From assembly GCA_947396885.1 (NCBI GenBank), contig OX377202.1:85540408-85604407 (forward strand): 64,000 nt of DNA. The letters are read 5' to 3'. Position numbers and translations under genes: made by a program. Shown here piece after piece: positions 22,983 to 35,100 of this stretch. The DNA is from Heligmosomoides polygyrus polygyrus (taxonomy: Eukaryota > Nematoda > Chromadorea > Rhabditida > Heligmosomidae). Each line of letters begins with the position of its first letter. The first letter of the stretch is position 1. The notes beneath the pieces were generated by a model. The model saw only the letters and a program-made list of their open reading frames with translations, was not told where the DNA came from and ran no database searches.

Positions 22983-25246
22983 CGAATAACCAAGGTCACT
23001 AGAAACTGAAAAATTGCGTTTCAGGGTCTTGCGTAGTGGCGGAAATATGGGGAGTAGAGCAATTGGTCTTTGCATGTATGTATGTATGTAAGCGGCTAAA
23101 CTTATAGAACTTTTCCTGCAGCATAGTAAAGAACTTATTAGCAAATAGACACCCTGGTCATAAACCAGGCATGTCGACGCTTCAAGTCTTGGACGGTAAT
23201 CGGAATTCAAGGAAATAGGTCACAGCGGTGGTCTGAAAAAGCTTCGCATGTAAATTTTTAGACAAACTCGTCTCCTAGAAGTGGAGTAAGACGACATGAT
23301 ACTTATCAACAAGGAGATGCGGGTACGACAGATTAAGTCAAAGTGGAACAGGTTGGTCGAGTAGAGGTTGCTGAAACACACAGTCACCCGACTAACTACA
23401 TTAGCCGAAAAGGACAGAAAAAAATTATCGGAACTCGGGCTCAGATTTATATTATATATTAATTTACTTGTCAGCTAAATTATCTTAGCTTATATGGGAC
23501 AGCTATGTCTCGGTTAAGTCTCATGCTATTGGAAACTGCAGTGTTGAAAAGAAAACTATCTCTGTTTGTCGATTCATGCGTTTGTGAAAAACGTTCATAT
23601 TTTCACCTCTAGTGTTTGACGGCTTCATTATAAAGGAGATCCGTATATCAAGTTGATAAAGAGGCGAAGAACGTACTTGAACCATAAGATGATCTTACAT
23701 TGTTCGTCCGCTTGGTAAACCAATGTGTTTGTTTCTTATCTTAGTAGAAAACCAACGGAGCGTCAACTCATCTACGCTTTCAAATTTGCTACGATACTGG
23801 ACTAGCCTCTTCATATAGGCAGCAATTTTTTGTGCACAGTTATTACGTATACAGGTCATTAACCCACGTAGGTGTTAATCGTTTTAAAAGGACTGCACTG
23901 CATACTCACATTTCTCGGATAGTGCGTAAGATCCTAAGGAACTAGCTAATTTTATATTTTTTATGCGAAATTTAAAAAAATAGGGTACCCTAGAGAGATG
24001 TAGGCTAAAACTAGAATCAAAATTAAATAAAATGGAAAATCATAACGCATTTTCTGGAGCTAGAACGTTTGCATAATGAATAGTGATAGTTTTTATTTAA
24101 AAAACCTAATCGTGTACTCGTAGAAGATCAATAGGGAGTCGGAGTGCGATGGACCTTCAGAGGTGGCAAGATGCCTACTGGGCGGCGTTAGGCATCAAGG
24201 GGGTCGCGTGAGGTCACTACACCCACCGGAATGCTGTGGCGGCCGTCCTAATCGTGGCTCGGACCGTACTCCACAGTCAGGCGAGCAATCGCAGAAATTC
24301 AGAAAGTGGATAAAATAATGGAAAAGTACAGAAACTGGCATTGCTCGACTCAGAATTCACTGGGGAAATCATTGGTTGAGAAAGTTTTCCATTTTAGGAC
24401 AACTTTTTTAGCCGAATTTGTGTTGGAGCCATTTCGCACTTCCTATGATGTTTAGCCGCTTCTTAACATGCGTTACAATATCACCACTAAGCCAAGGAGA
24501 TCAGAAATGGACGGTGAAAGAGCCCTTCCGTGATGCTCTCATTCTGCGGTCCATCCTCCTAAAGGCGAAGCTCCTATGGTCTACTTGATTTGGCAAAAAT
24601 CACATACCACATCCACAATTGGCCTTGAAGATAGCTTTGGCAGCAGCCAGTTTTCGAACTACTTTACTCTCTGGTAGCTTTGGCAGCAGCCAGTTTTCGA
24701 ACTACTTTACTCTGTGGTAGCTCTTCAGCTACATTGCGGATTATCCTTAGCTCAGTTGATCAGCCAACTTTGAGTTTTTAAGGAAGAAACCAAGATCAAG
24801 GAAGATCCCATGAAATCAGGAGATTACCAAAAATCTGGCGGTCTAGACGAGAGAAAATTTTAAAAAGAGCACATCATGATGATCAGAATTTTTGGCTTGC
24901 TATGTAAAAGTACACCATGTAGAGCATATCATAGGCAGAAAGCGGGAAATTTGCTTGAAAAAGGTGCTTATTCTGGTAACTTAGTGAGATGTCCCTGTGG
25001 GAGCAATTATCTCGCGCGACGACTGGAGGCCGCCGCCGTCGAGACGATATAGGTCATCAAAACAACTTTTTCAAGAAGCATTGAATGCTACTTACATCAT
25101 TGGATAGATCATCAGGAATGGATTCGAATGGTTGCATTTATTTTCTGATCAAGGTACTTTGAAGGGAGTTATGGAAAAGCGGCGGAAACGGCGGTTTTTT
25201 CAGTCTATTCCGCCCAAAAACCAAAAGACAGGAGCGGTATTGTAGT

Positions 25247-25490
25247 TTAGAGTAAGGGAACTGTAGACAAAAAGAGAAGCATAAGGGAGTGGCAGCTGCT
25301 GCCCACTTGGGAATGCGTCCATATTCTCACACCGCTCTCTCCATGCTTAGATAGGAACCAGCCGTTACCCTTATACTCTCTCAACATTCTTATTTTACGG
25401 GTCTCCAAGGTCATAATTTCATCGCCAAACCAGGTATCGAGCGTTGTTTGGCTCGTTGGCTACCGCCAAAACTGCTTTCACTCGATAGTG
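25247..25490. other. No gene seen
   Basis: Unassigned flank of the inverted-arm structure. Confidence 0.4.
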
Positions 25491-26179
25491 TCACAACAGA
25501 ACAATGCATTGTGTGTGCAGCCAGCCATTCATTTCAAGGGGATCTAATGCATGGAAGAATGGGATGCTATCTTTAAGAATAAAACGTTCAAAACTATTAG
25601 CAGAATGCGACGCGGCCTTATTGACGATGACCTCGGTCATCTCTAACAGTCGAAATGTTAGGCTGTTAAATAAACTATACGGTTGTGTACAAATGATTTG
25701 CGTTTTCATGCATAATTTCAAATTCTCATGACTTCACCCCGACAAAGCTTACGTTTCTGCCAGCTTTTCGCTGAGCCACACCCTGCAGAGCAAATCTAAA
25801 CGGCTGCAAGCACTGAAGTCATTGAAGGGAGTTTCAGCATCCGTCTGACTTTAGAACACCCTTCCCTTGATGAAATCGTTGAAATGTTTGAAAAGGCCGC
25901 AATGTGTTGGCTGTGGATCAGATTAGTTAATTCTGCAGCATCGAGAGTGTAGAGATTCGTCCATAGCCCGTTCGGATGAGTAAAGTGGATGCGGAATAGT
26001 TTTGCATTCGAAGTCGTCCAACTTGTATACTTTTTTCGTGGGACGTAAGCTCTGGCATTATTGGACAAGAATTGGACCATTTCTGTTGACTGACGCTTTT
26101 CCACGTGCCAGCTTATGATGTCTTTCACCGTTGGTCGTTGGCAATAGATGTCCTTTTTTATCGAATCACCAGATTTCAT
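25491..26179 (-). CDS. Two adjacent unassigned open frames
   Basis: Minus-strand frames 26179-25796 (127 codons) and 25721-25491 (76 codons) lie head to tail. Both have balanced, protein-like composition: the first contains HVEKRQSTEMVQFLSNNARA and RKKYTSWTTSNAKLFRIHF, the second FERFILKDSIPFFHALDPLE. They could be exons of one gene or pieces of a mobile element. I recognise neither, and no repeat partner appears in the window. Confidence 0.3.
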
Positions 26180-26239
26180 GAATTGATGTACGACTTATGC
26201 AGAATGTCTCCAAACACGGACCGCATTTGTTAGTCAGTT

Positions 26240-26335
26240 ATATTTTTTGTGCTACGCGAGGTGTTTAGGTGGGTCTTTATTTGGCAGTGCCTGACGTTTC
26301 AACTTTTCGTTGTCATCAGCGGCCAGGAGAGGTGC
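26240..26335 (-). mobile_element. Penelope-like terminal-repeat fragment with hammerhead-like motif
   Basis: Matches the terminal-repeat ends at 43090-43398 ('cgaggtgtttaggtgggtctttatttgg...'). The motif at 26291-26319 (minus) has the canonical core CTGATGA, a stem of about 4 bp (CAAC/GTTG) and GAAACGTC. It is the only copy here with the canonical U in CUGAUGA. Confidence 0.55.
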
Positions 26336-26457
26336 ATTGGTTTTCGCTTGGAAAAAAAAGAAGAAGACTGGCCGTACATCTTTTTAATTTCTGATTCAAA
26401 ATTTTTTCAGAGCGCTTTTATTTTTGTTTTACTTTTTATGTTTGGTCCTGCCAGTAA

Positions 26458-26755
26458 GTGGGCGCGTGTAGCGCAGTCGGAGGAGGCGCGACTGTCGCGT
26501 GCACCCGATACCAGGTTCCTGGTACGGGTTTCCCGCCCAGGCCAACCAAGCCTTCCATCCCTACGGGGTCGGTGAATTGGTACCAGACTTGTCTGGGAAG
26601 GATAAAGCGCCGACTTCTCCATCGGCTGGCCATCGCAAGTCATTGTATGACTAAATACGCATTCATGTCGCCTCCACGACATCCCGTAGAAGTAGAATGC
26701 GCTGACGCATCCCAGAAGGGATTGAGTAACGCCGTCCTTTATCCTTTATCCTTAT
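26458..26755 (+). mobile_element. tRNA-derived SINE with 10-bp target duplication
   Basis: Full-length copy starting GTGGGCGCGTGTAGCGCAGT and ending in TTTATCCTTTATCC. Flanked by CTGCCAGTAA at 26448-26457 and 26756-26765. Confidence 0.88.
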
Positions 26756-26784
26756 CTGCCAGTAACCATAAAAGAACAGGTTAT

Positions 26785-28012
26785 GATTACTTACTTACTT
26801 ACTTTGATGGTCCTTTTGTAGAGGTCTTCTCAGCGGGGACCACAACTCTTCCAGACCGTTCGATCTCTGGCTGCTTGCATCCAGTGAGGCAACTCCGCTC
26901 TCTGAAAGATCTTGAGAATGAGTCTGCCCATCGCGTTGGCGGTCGTCTCAGTGGTCTCTTCTTATAGCTCTCGGGAGCCATTCTGTGACACATAGACTCT
27001 ATCTATCGTCTTTTCGTCGAAGCAGGTGTCCAGCCCAGCGATATTTGGGTTTCTTCACGTCCTGCAGCGGGTCTGCTAATTGCGACTTCCCCTGTAGCTC
27101 CGAGCTTCGTAGGCCTTCTTGCCATTGCTGACGAAGGCTTGTCTTTAGAAGACATCTCTCCAGTGCACGATGCGTAGTTTGCATTACACTGGCGATTGTC
27201 TTGTTGTCGTTCCAGGTTTCCGTCGCGTAACACATCGCAGGCAGTACAGAGGCGTTGAATATCGAGGCCCTGAGGCCGGGATCCTTGACCTGATCGGTGA
27301 CTTCGCGAATCGAGCTGAAGGCTGCCCATGCTGCGCGTCTCCTGCGGGCGATTTCAGGAGCGAGGTCGTTATCCATGTTCAGCTCTCTTCCCAGATAGAC
27401 GTAGGAGTCGACCTGTTGCAGAGCGACTCCATTTAACCTCACGAGTTCCGCGTCATACCACTGGTTGACCATAAATTGCGTTTTAGACATGTTTATGTCC
27501 AATCCAATCTTCATACCTGCCACATTGAGCTCGTTCAGCAGTTCCTCGACTTCGACTTCTGCCGTCCTGTCAGAGATGCGAACAATATCGTCGGCGAAGC
27601 GAACTGGATGCGATGTGTTCGAGAAGCATTCGTCGAGAAGTTGGATGTAGGGCGATGGTATACCAGCGTGCACAAGGGCGTTCAAAAGGGCGTTGATTTC
27701 CACAGAGTCGAACGCTTTCCGATAATCCACGAAGACAAGGACAAGTGGGAGGTGGTATTCGCGGCTCCTTTCGATGAGCTGTGAGACAGTCTGAATATGG
27801 TCCATGCAGGAGAAATCCTTGCGAAACCCTGCTTGCTCCCCTGGCTGATATTCATCCAAGCAACGCTCCATGCGGTTAAGCAGTATCTTGGTGAAGATCT
27901 TGCACACAACCGAGAGAAGGCTGATGGTTCGATAGTTATATCCTCCTGCTGATCTTTTTTGAAGATTAGAACTATTTTCGACTCCTTCCATCAGTCCGGA
28001 ATCTTACCAAGT
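26785..28012 (-). pseudogene. RTE-like non-LTR retrotransposon, 5'-truncated
   Basis: The minus frame 27991-26999 encodes an RT. Recognisable parts are YNYRTISLLSVVCKIFTKIL, QAGFRKDFSCMDHIQT, VDYRKAFDSVE (motif A) and VRFADDIVRISD (motif C), followed by the domain with KYRWAGHLLRRKDD. Motif B is missing: the sequence jumps from LLDECFSNTSHPVR straight to the ADD box, an internal deletion. The last part continues in another frame (26993-26799, RPPTRWADSF). The element ends in (TAAG)n on its own strand (26787-26804), the kind of short-repeat tail typical of RTE-type LINEs. The endonuclease domain is absent. Confidence 0.82.
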
Positions 28013-29090
28013 CAAGTGGACAAATCGGAGGTGGACCTGTAATTTTCCAACGGGGTGTGATCCAACAATATAAAACAACAACATGAAATGCAAAACAACA
28101 TGGAAATTTTATTGTTTATGGCGGTGGGAGGTTATAATCGGATTCTAGGTATTTCCACTGCGGTGGAAGCCGAAAATGTTTGCCGAATAAGCGGCGCTTA
28201 GCGTACCCTTAAAAGGTGTTCCTTTTACCTCTTTGCTAATCACACATTTGCTAAGTCTTCATTGGCTTAAATTTCATGGGTAAGCACTTTCGAGCTACTT
28301 CTTGATATTGCTGTTTTCCTAGCACTCATTCACATTTCTGTTCCAACACAATTTGAATGGGGCAACCTCACCCTCACCAGCGAGCAGGCAACACTGATAA
28401 AAACACAGCAGCAGTAATCTTGGAAAGCGATGCGTCATAAGCGACAACGGCAGATTGTTAGGAAATCTGTCTAAATGAAACGCTTTATACACAATCCATC
28501 ACTTATATTGGAATCTTCGATTGTTTACATTTTATCTACCTCACCATAAAAGTTCAATTAATTGTTAGAAAAGCACAACTTCTTTTGTGCTTTTCTAGCA
28601 ATACTCTCACCGTGCAGCCCATGGGAACATTGTGTTATATTATTTCATTAATTTCGATACAATACGTATAGCACATGCAAGTCACAGGTTGCAAATACAA
28701 ATCATGCTCCATGTCCGACTGTCGCTGAATCTTGGCATAATTTTATTAATTTAATTTTATTATATCAATCTTGGTCTCGGGGTCAAGGCAATTCTACGAT
28801 TCCTATTTACAAATCATGCTATTTAGCAAACCGTCTGGAAACGCAAAACCTTGCCTACTGTTTGAACAGCAAACAATAGAATGTGGTGTAGACAGTTTAG
28901 AGAACCGGTGAGCGATTGGGCGTTTTCGAATTTAAATTATGAACGCGCATTTTTATTAAGCCGTCGCGAAATTAATCTCCGTTTTGAGGTATGTATAAAT
29001 AAATTTTTAAACCTAAATAAATCAGAGAAAGCCATACATACCGTTCGGTAGGTTTTTTCTACCCTTTCAAATTACACACGTAGGTATCAG
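28013..29090. other. No gene seen; one perfect hairpin
   Basis: AT-rich unassigned sequence. A hairpin AGAAAAGCACAA/TTGTGCTTTTCT lies at about 28565-28598. Confidence 0.45.
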
Positions 29091-29180
29091 TCCTGTTTTT
29101 TTTTGGCCGGCCTTTTTCAGGGATCCGTAAAATCACGAATCGACGCGACTATCGGTTCATGATTTTACGGATAGTAGTCA
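29091..29180. repeat. Hairpin next to decayed mariner
   Basis: ATCCGTAAAATCA...TGATTTTACGGAT arms around 'cgacgcgactatcgg'. Confidence 0.55.
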
Positions 29181-29219
29181 TCATACTTTACGAATGTAAA
29201 TCGGGACATCCCGCAGAGG

Positions 29220-30075
29220 AATCCCTTGACCTTACGACGGACTGCCCCTGCGAATGAACGGTGAAACTCTGCTTTGAAAGAAACGTTTCTCGCGATTTTG
29301 ATTTCGAAGAGAAACCGGATCGCAAACGCAGGTCGTCACTTGACGATGGAGTTTTGAGGAGAGCCGTCGAAGCAAATCCGGAGACAAATACACATGCGTT
29401 AGCAGAGGACCTTGGCGTACTTCATAGGCGGTAGCAAGACATTTGGCAAGAAGCGGCACGGTGAAGAAGACGTCGAAGTGGTCTCCTCATGAGCTGACCG
29501 ATGACTAGCGTCTGGCACGTTTTCACACTTGCTCCAACCTACTAGTTCGCCTTAAAAATGAGCCTTTTGTAAGACGTATTATATCTGTAGATCAAAAATT
29601 TATCTTTTACGATAACAGGAAGCGGGATATGTCTGGGTAGATAGCGATGATCCTCCAACATCATATCCTAAACCCGACCTTTACCATAAAAAGGTTATTC
29701 TTATTTTGTGGTGCTGTTGTAAAGGTGTAATCCATTAGAGCTTTTGCATCCTGGTCAGGCAGTCACAGCAGAGTCTTGCTGCTATGAGGTAGACCAAATG
29801 TTTGAGGAATTGCAAAAATTGAGGCCGGCTGTGGTGAATAGAGGGGGGGGGGGCGCTCCGTTTGCAGGACCACACAAGGCCACACACCTCACAAATCACT
29901 CGGCGAAACTTGACACATTTAAGCACCGAAGTTCTCCCTCACCCACCATATTATCCCAACTTTCCCCCACTGACTATCACTTTTTCCTAGCTCTTGATTC
30001 TTATTTGCGTCAGAAACAATTCACTAATTTGGCCGATGTTAGCCCTCCTCAATTTCGTTAATTTCCGTGATCACA
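29220..30075 (+). pseudogene. Decayed mariner transposase
   Basis: Read in pieces on the plus strand. 29291-29410 gives SSLDDGVLRRAVEANPETNT followed by HALAEDLGV, the mariner helix-turn-helix region. 29540-29640 gives NEPFVRRIISVDQKFIFYDN, the part around the first catalytic Asp. 29744-30061 ends in SPTDYHFFLALDSYLRQKQF, the third catalytic block. Several stops and frameshifts separate them. The second catalytic motif (usually HDNARPH) survives only as FAGPH, so that Asp is lost. The element's ends could not be placed. Confidence 0.75.
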
Positions 30076-30501
30076 GTTTTACTGTACAGGATTAGATTCA
30101 TTACCTTTTCGTTGTAAAATGTTTATAGATTCCGGTGCTTTTTCGTCGATTAATAGGGTTTTGTTTGTGCTGGGTTATAGCAGTTTGAAGTTAGCCGTCC
30201 GCTTCGGTGACAGTCTAGCATTCTACTCAACTCCCACCTGCATCCCTTCTTCTGTTCGGCCACAGCTTCAGTGCTTGCTGAGCTGACGAGAAAAATACTA
30301 ACAATGGGTGAAAACACCAATTTAAGGTAGGGAAAAATGTCTCCCTCCCTATTGCTTCGTGTTGAAATTCAAAAAATAGTTTTTAGTAACAACGAGTATC
30401 AGAACAGGAACTGAATTTTTTATTTAGCAAGGTCGATGAACTCGAAAAAATAGCGACCAGCAATCACTGATTGCGGAACATGAATGGTTTTATATTGAAA
30501 A
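30076..30501. other. 3' flank of the double-CAP gene
   Basis: No other gene seen. On the minus strand an AATATAAAA sequence about 15-25 bases past the stop codon could serve as a variant poly(A) signal. Confidence 0.4.
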
Positions 30502-32103
30502 TCAAGGAGACTTGCAAAGAGAGTCCTCACAGATAGTTCCTGCCGGACATCTGGCGCAAGGAGGTCCTGTTAGATAAATACGTTGGTTGACAATGTTGCC
30601 TCTAAATTAGGATAGGTCACTTCTTTACGAACTAAGTGATACAAACTGCACACTTACCCAGGCTGATAACGGCAAACGACCTTGTAATCCGTCGCACATA
30701 TAGTAACCCCACATCCCAGTTTTGTCGTTGTTGCCCATGCCATCTACAACACAACTCATTTTACTTAAGCCACAGAAAGTTACTACATTGTATGCTGTTT
30801 CGAGCAGTCCCTGTCACAGTCAAAACTTTAGCGCCTCGCGGCAGGTGTTGAACCTGCACCCCTTGCTTACCGGACAGGATGCTACACCATCACACCACTG
30901 ATGCTGTTTGATCGCGAACGCAAGATCCATATCATTCCGATATTATGCATGTAGACTGATTGGCACACGAGAAGTCGTGTATGTTGCGTTTAGTCACAGT
31001 GCCGCTGGCATGGTGTTGCGTTAGGTTGCCCCATAAGTTCCGCCTTTTTTTCGACGATTCATTGCGGATTTCGCAGGCGGTCTCTTGAATGGCGCTATAC
31101 AGCTTTCGAAAGAGAACGATTTGCTCTATCAGAACTCTTCGAAAGCTGTATAGCGCTGTGTAAGGGACCGCCGGCGAAATCAGCAATGAATCGTCGAAAA
31201 ATACGACGAGGACTTATGGGACAACCTAATATGTATCATCTTACGCGATAAGCAAAGGATAAGGGTTCGAGCCCCGTCTGGCGTCACAGTTTTAATGGCA
31301 ACCAAACATCGTTGTAACATTCCAGTTCATCTAATCGTTTCTTTAATTAAAGGGTTTTAAAGACACATGCAGCTGTTTCTTTTAATTTTAGCCATTCCAA
31401 TTATTAGCACTCACCATGGTGAACTTCCGGATCGGCAACGAAACGTGGTGAGCTTTGAAAGTGACTGCCATTCCAATAGACTCCGTCTCGGTTTTTATTC
31501 TATGCCACCATCGTTTTATTGCCTAAACATCAGAAGTTTCAAAAACCCGACGTCACTCAGAAAATTATGCCGTAGACGAACAATCTCTGTGGCATTTATT
31601 CGGTATCTAGCTTCATTTTTTGCAACCGTAGCAATATTTTCCCCTATTCCTGGTCGAGTGGCTGGATCCGATTCGCCATCGCATCTGTCTGAATGAATTT
31701 TCGCCGCCTTTTCAAGGTTGCAGTCGTATTTCTAAAAAGCGTCTGCTTCTGTCGTGGTCCTGCTAAAACCGATACGGAACTGAACATCTACCAATTTCAT
31801 CATGTTCGAAGCCGAAGGAAGCAAGTTCCCGTTGAATTTAGGAACTAGTCCTTTCGCGAGCTGTGATCTGAAGAAAGTACATGAAACAAATACCTGAACA
31901 AAGAGCAACGATAAAAATATATTCTATTCGAAGAGCTTCAATTAGAAGCAGCAGAAAATGCGTCCTTTTCCTCCTAAGGCCAAAAGCTCGTGTTGTTCGT
32001 GGCTTTCCACAATTAGCATACCTTCTATAGTTGTGCATCATGAGCGCTTTATCTCTTAGCCTGTCGTTCATGTCACCGTTTGCAGGACACCACTGGTTCA
32101 CAG
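30502..32103 (-). CDS. Double-CAP gene exons 7-12 (CAP 2 and Cys-rich tail)
   Basis: Exon 7 encodes CPANGDMNDRLRDKALMMHN. Exon 8 encodes SQLAKGLVPKFNGNLLPSAS. Exon 9 encodes YDCNLEKAAKIHSDRCDG and GIGENIATVAKNEARY. Exon 10 encodes AIKRWWHRIKTETESIGMAV up to IRKFTM. Exon 11 encodes MAWATTTKLGCGVTICATD and VVCRYQPG. Exon 12 encodes GNIVNQRIYLTGPPC and ends in the Cys-rich tail with TGA at 30504-30502. This domain is the more canonical of the two, keeping GEN, FTMMAW, LGCG and VCRYQPGGN. Intron 10 carries a mariner MITE and two tRNA-like repeats. The exon 6 donor (CCGT|GTAGGT) is the least certain junction. Confidence 0.87.
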
Positions 32104-35100
32104 CTTAAAACTTGATTTATAAGATCTATTTGTTTCGTCGTTGCAAAACATTGATATTGGTTAGATGTTTATGTACTTCTCACGTATACATTTCTTTTTC
32201 TATAGCTTTATGTTATCTATTATGCTGCGCCGCATTGTCATATTAGGTTGGAGAGAATGTTTCCTAACTTTTTAGACGGCTCAGCACTCCTAACTAGGTT
32301 CGTAGATGTCTGGAGCGCTTCTATAAATGCTGCAGAATGAAAGATAGTTACTGAAAATGGTAGCAAGGTGTGTTTCATTTCTGTAAACTCCATGATCCAA
32401 ATGAGCTGCAAGTCCTTAACATTCAATGTTGGTGAGTTTCACATATGTGCATACGTGCCCCATGTAAAAACAAAAAAGCTGTAAATAGCTATAGAAGCAA
32501 GTGGCTCGGTTAAATAACACTGCTTTAGAGGTGTGACAACAGGTGTTCGTGTTTTTTTAGCATGCTTTCCTCCAATTCTTACGTGATCTGTGAGTGTTAC
32601 GTAACGCTTCCAAACATTTCTTAAGCATTTATTCTAGAGTGTACTGCCAAACAATGATTTTTCCTTGAGCTGTTTATCAATTACTATCCTTTTTATAAGA
32701 CAACTTTGCTCTCATAACAATGTTTGCTGCGACCAAAAGTCTAGCGCCAAGCAGGACTCGAACCTACACCTCCAATTCACCGGTCAGGAATGCTCTACGC
32801 CGTTACCCCACCCGCGCTGTTTGATAGAACGCAACATTCTAGTGGTACGTGGATTTGATTTCACCTTTAAAAAATTGGGTATGGATTTTCAAAGGAGAGC
32901 AGCATAAGTCTTCAATATGGTGGAGGGCGCTTCCATCCTAACCCGTCTAAGATAAGGCAAAATTCCTGCATTTTCATGATTTTGTAAGACAGCGAGTGGA
33001 CCCTCGAGCAAGTCTAGGGCTTTATGCTCACGGTGCAATTTGGAATTAGATAGCGCGAACCTTAGATGGTCTCTGAAGAGCATCCAGAATGAGTTCGTCT
33101 AAAAATTACTTCGAGGTGCTTCGAAATCGCAGCCTGCCTAGAGATCTTTGGCTGCGAATAGAAGAGCGAACCTTAGGCTTTAGCTTTCATTTTCTAAAAT
33201 CCCCAAACTTCCCTAATTACTGAATTCTCAACGAGCTGAACATTTTGTTGCTTGTTAACGAAAATCTCGCCAATATATCTCCGAGTTTGATCAAGTGGTT
33301 AGTTGCAAAATACTGTTACCTTAGCGACGTTATATTTACTATTAAACGTTCAGCGTGCGTTGATGTGGGCTAGTGTTTGCTAGATGACGTTTCTTACCTA
33401 ATGCATGACTGTGCTCACCTCGGATGTAAAAATTCAAAAAAATCTAAATAGCCGTACTTCCGTAACCCGAAAGTCTCAAAAACCTACACGGATTTGGATG
33501 AGCATTTATTGTTGTCGTTGTGGTTGGCCTTCTAGTAGTCGTAGTAGTAGTCGCTGTTGGCCTCCTAGTAGTCGTAGTAGTCGTTGTTGGCCTTGTTGTA
33601 GTGGTAGTAGTGGTTGTTGTCGTTGTTGTCGTTGTTGTAGGTGTAGTTGTAGTAGTCGTTGTTGTAGGTGTAGTTGTAGTAGTCGTTGTTGTAGGTGTAG
33701 TTGTAGTAGTCGTTGTTGTAGGTGTAGTTGTAGTAGTCGTTGTTGTAGGTGTAGTTGTGGTAGTTGTTGTTGTAGGTGTGGTTGTAGTAGTCGTTGTTGT
33801 AGGTGTAGTTGTAGTAGTCGTTGTTGTAGGTGTAGTTGTGGTAGTTGTTGTTGTAGGTGTGGTTGTAGTAGTAGTAGTTGTTGTAGGTGTTGTGGTTGTT
33901 GTTGTGGGAGTTGTCGTTGTAGACGCGGTTGTGGTTGGCGTCGTTGTTGAAGTTGTTGTCAGTGCTGCGAAGTCCACTACGCAAAGGTCGTCTGTGCATG
34001 TAGATGGCAGTTGCTTGCAACCGTCAGTTGGTGAACATACTGCTGACGACGTCGTATATATTTGATCGCCATCTTTAACCTGCCTGGATTAAGAAAATTG
34101 TTTCCCTTTACCCGATCCTTCAACATTTGATTCTCGTGTGCGTTTTCGATGCAGGAGAATACTTACGGTGCTTCGAAGACGCATGCGAGCAATATCTCCT
34201 GTGATGGGCATGTCGTCTTGGAACACCCAACACCATATGAAGTTCCAACCAGCATCTGTATCGAGATCACATCCCTTCTCGACGAATCATCAAACATAAT
34301 GCACTTACGTTCAAAAATTCCGAGTATGAAGCAATCATGGCGGAGTTTGGAGGAATTTGTACGTTTTCACCTTGTATATACCATTCGTCAAACGCATCGT
34401 AAGCAGGGGTTTGTGATGCAGGGACTCTAAAATTGAATTGCACAGGCTTCAACAGCTTTTCCTCCAGCTTAATAATCTTTTGTCTTGTAACGTACTTAAC
34501 AAAGTTCATTCCATGAGAGGCTGGAGGAGTTGGCGTCGTTGGGCAACCATCCACTGCTTGCTTAGCAAGCTCTTCCAAATCGCAGTCGTATTTCTGAAGC
34601 AAATTCAAGAATTGCTTTTGTTCTCTCACAAAAAAAAACGTTCCACGCTCTTCTGATTGATGCTCCTTGCGCACTTCCTCCCTCTTTGTTCCGTTTGTAA
34701 GAAAACAACAGTCATATGGAAACGTAGCTACTGGCTGGGAACAATTTGAATTCTGTGAAACTTAAGCACACTTTTCAGAGCGTTATCCATAGCAGGCGGA
34801 CGAGAAGCGGCTGCTCCACAAATGTACCTGTACTATACGTCCCCACTCTCTACCCGCCACTATAATGACAGAGTGCTCTATCAAACGAATAAAATGGATA
34901 AAGTACTTACGACGCAGAAGAGGACAAGGTTCTGTGTGGGTTCCTGCCGGATCGTGGTAGAAACAATATAATGGAATGTCTTTTGAATGATACGGTCGGA
35001 TGGTAATTGGGCTTTCTCCATTTCCCTACCTAATACGGATGTCTCCGAAAGAACTCCTTGTTTCAGGCTTGGTATAAATTCCCTTATTGCGACCGACGTT

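Larger units (their letters stand above)
19848..25246. mobile_element. 5.4-kb structure with about 1.1-kb terminal inverted arms
   Basis: The left arm 19848-20975 is the near-perfect reverse complement of 24073-25246. The outer ends read ACTACAATACCGCTCCTGTC and its complement. Subterminal GC motifs (ACCGCCGTTTCCGCCGC) and a 'ttagtggtgatattg' block are conserved. The right arm has an extra 40-odd-base tandem duplication at 24655-24720. The centre (20976-24072) holds an open frame at 22671-22982 with no recognised domain, and a degenerate SINE. A diverged copy of the same end occurs at 63258. It is either a very long-TIR DNA transposon or two inverted copies of a shorter repeat. I see no transposase motif. 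Confidence 0.7.

Noticed and set aside
33405..34065. Long plus-strand frames rich in Val/Gly or Cys/Ser/Arg opposite the Thr tract
   Set aside because: They are reverse readings of the 27-bp coding repeat. The minus-strand Thr/Pro frame connects by splicing to CAP exons on both sides.
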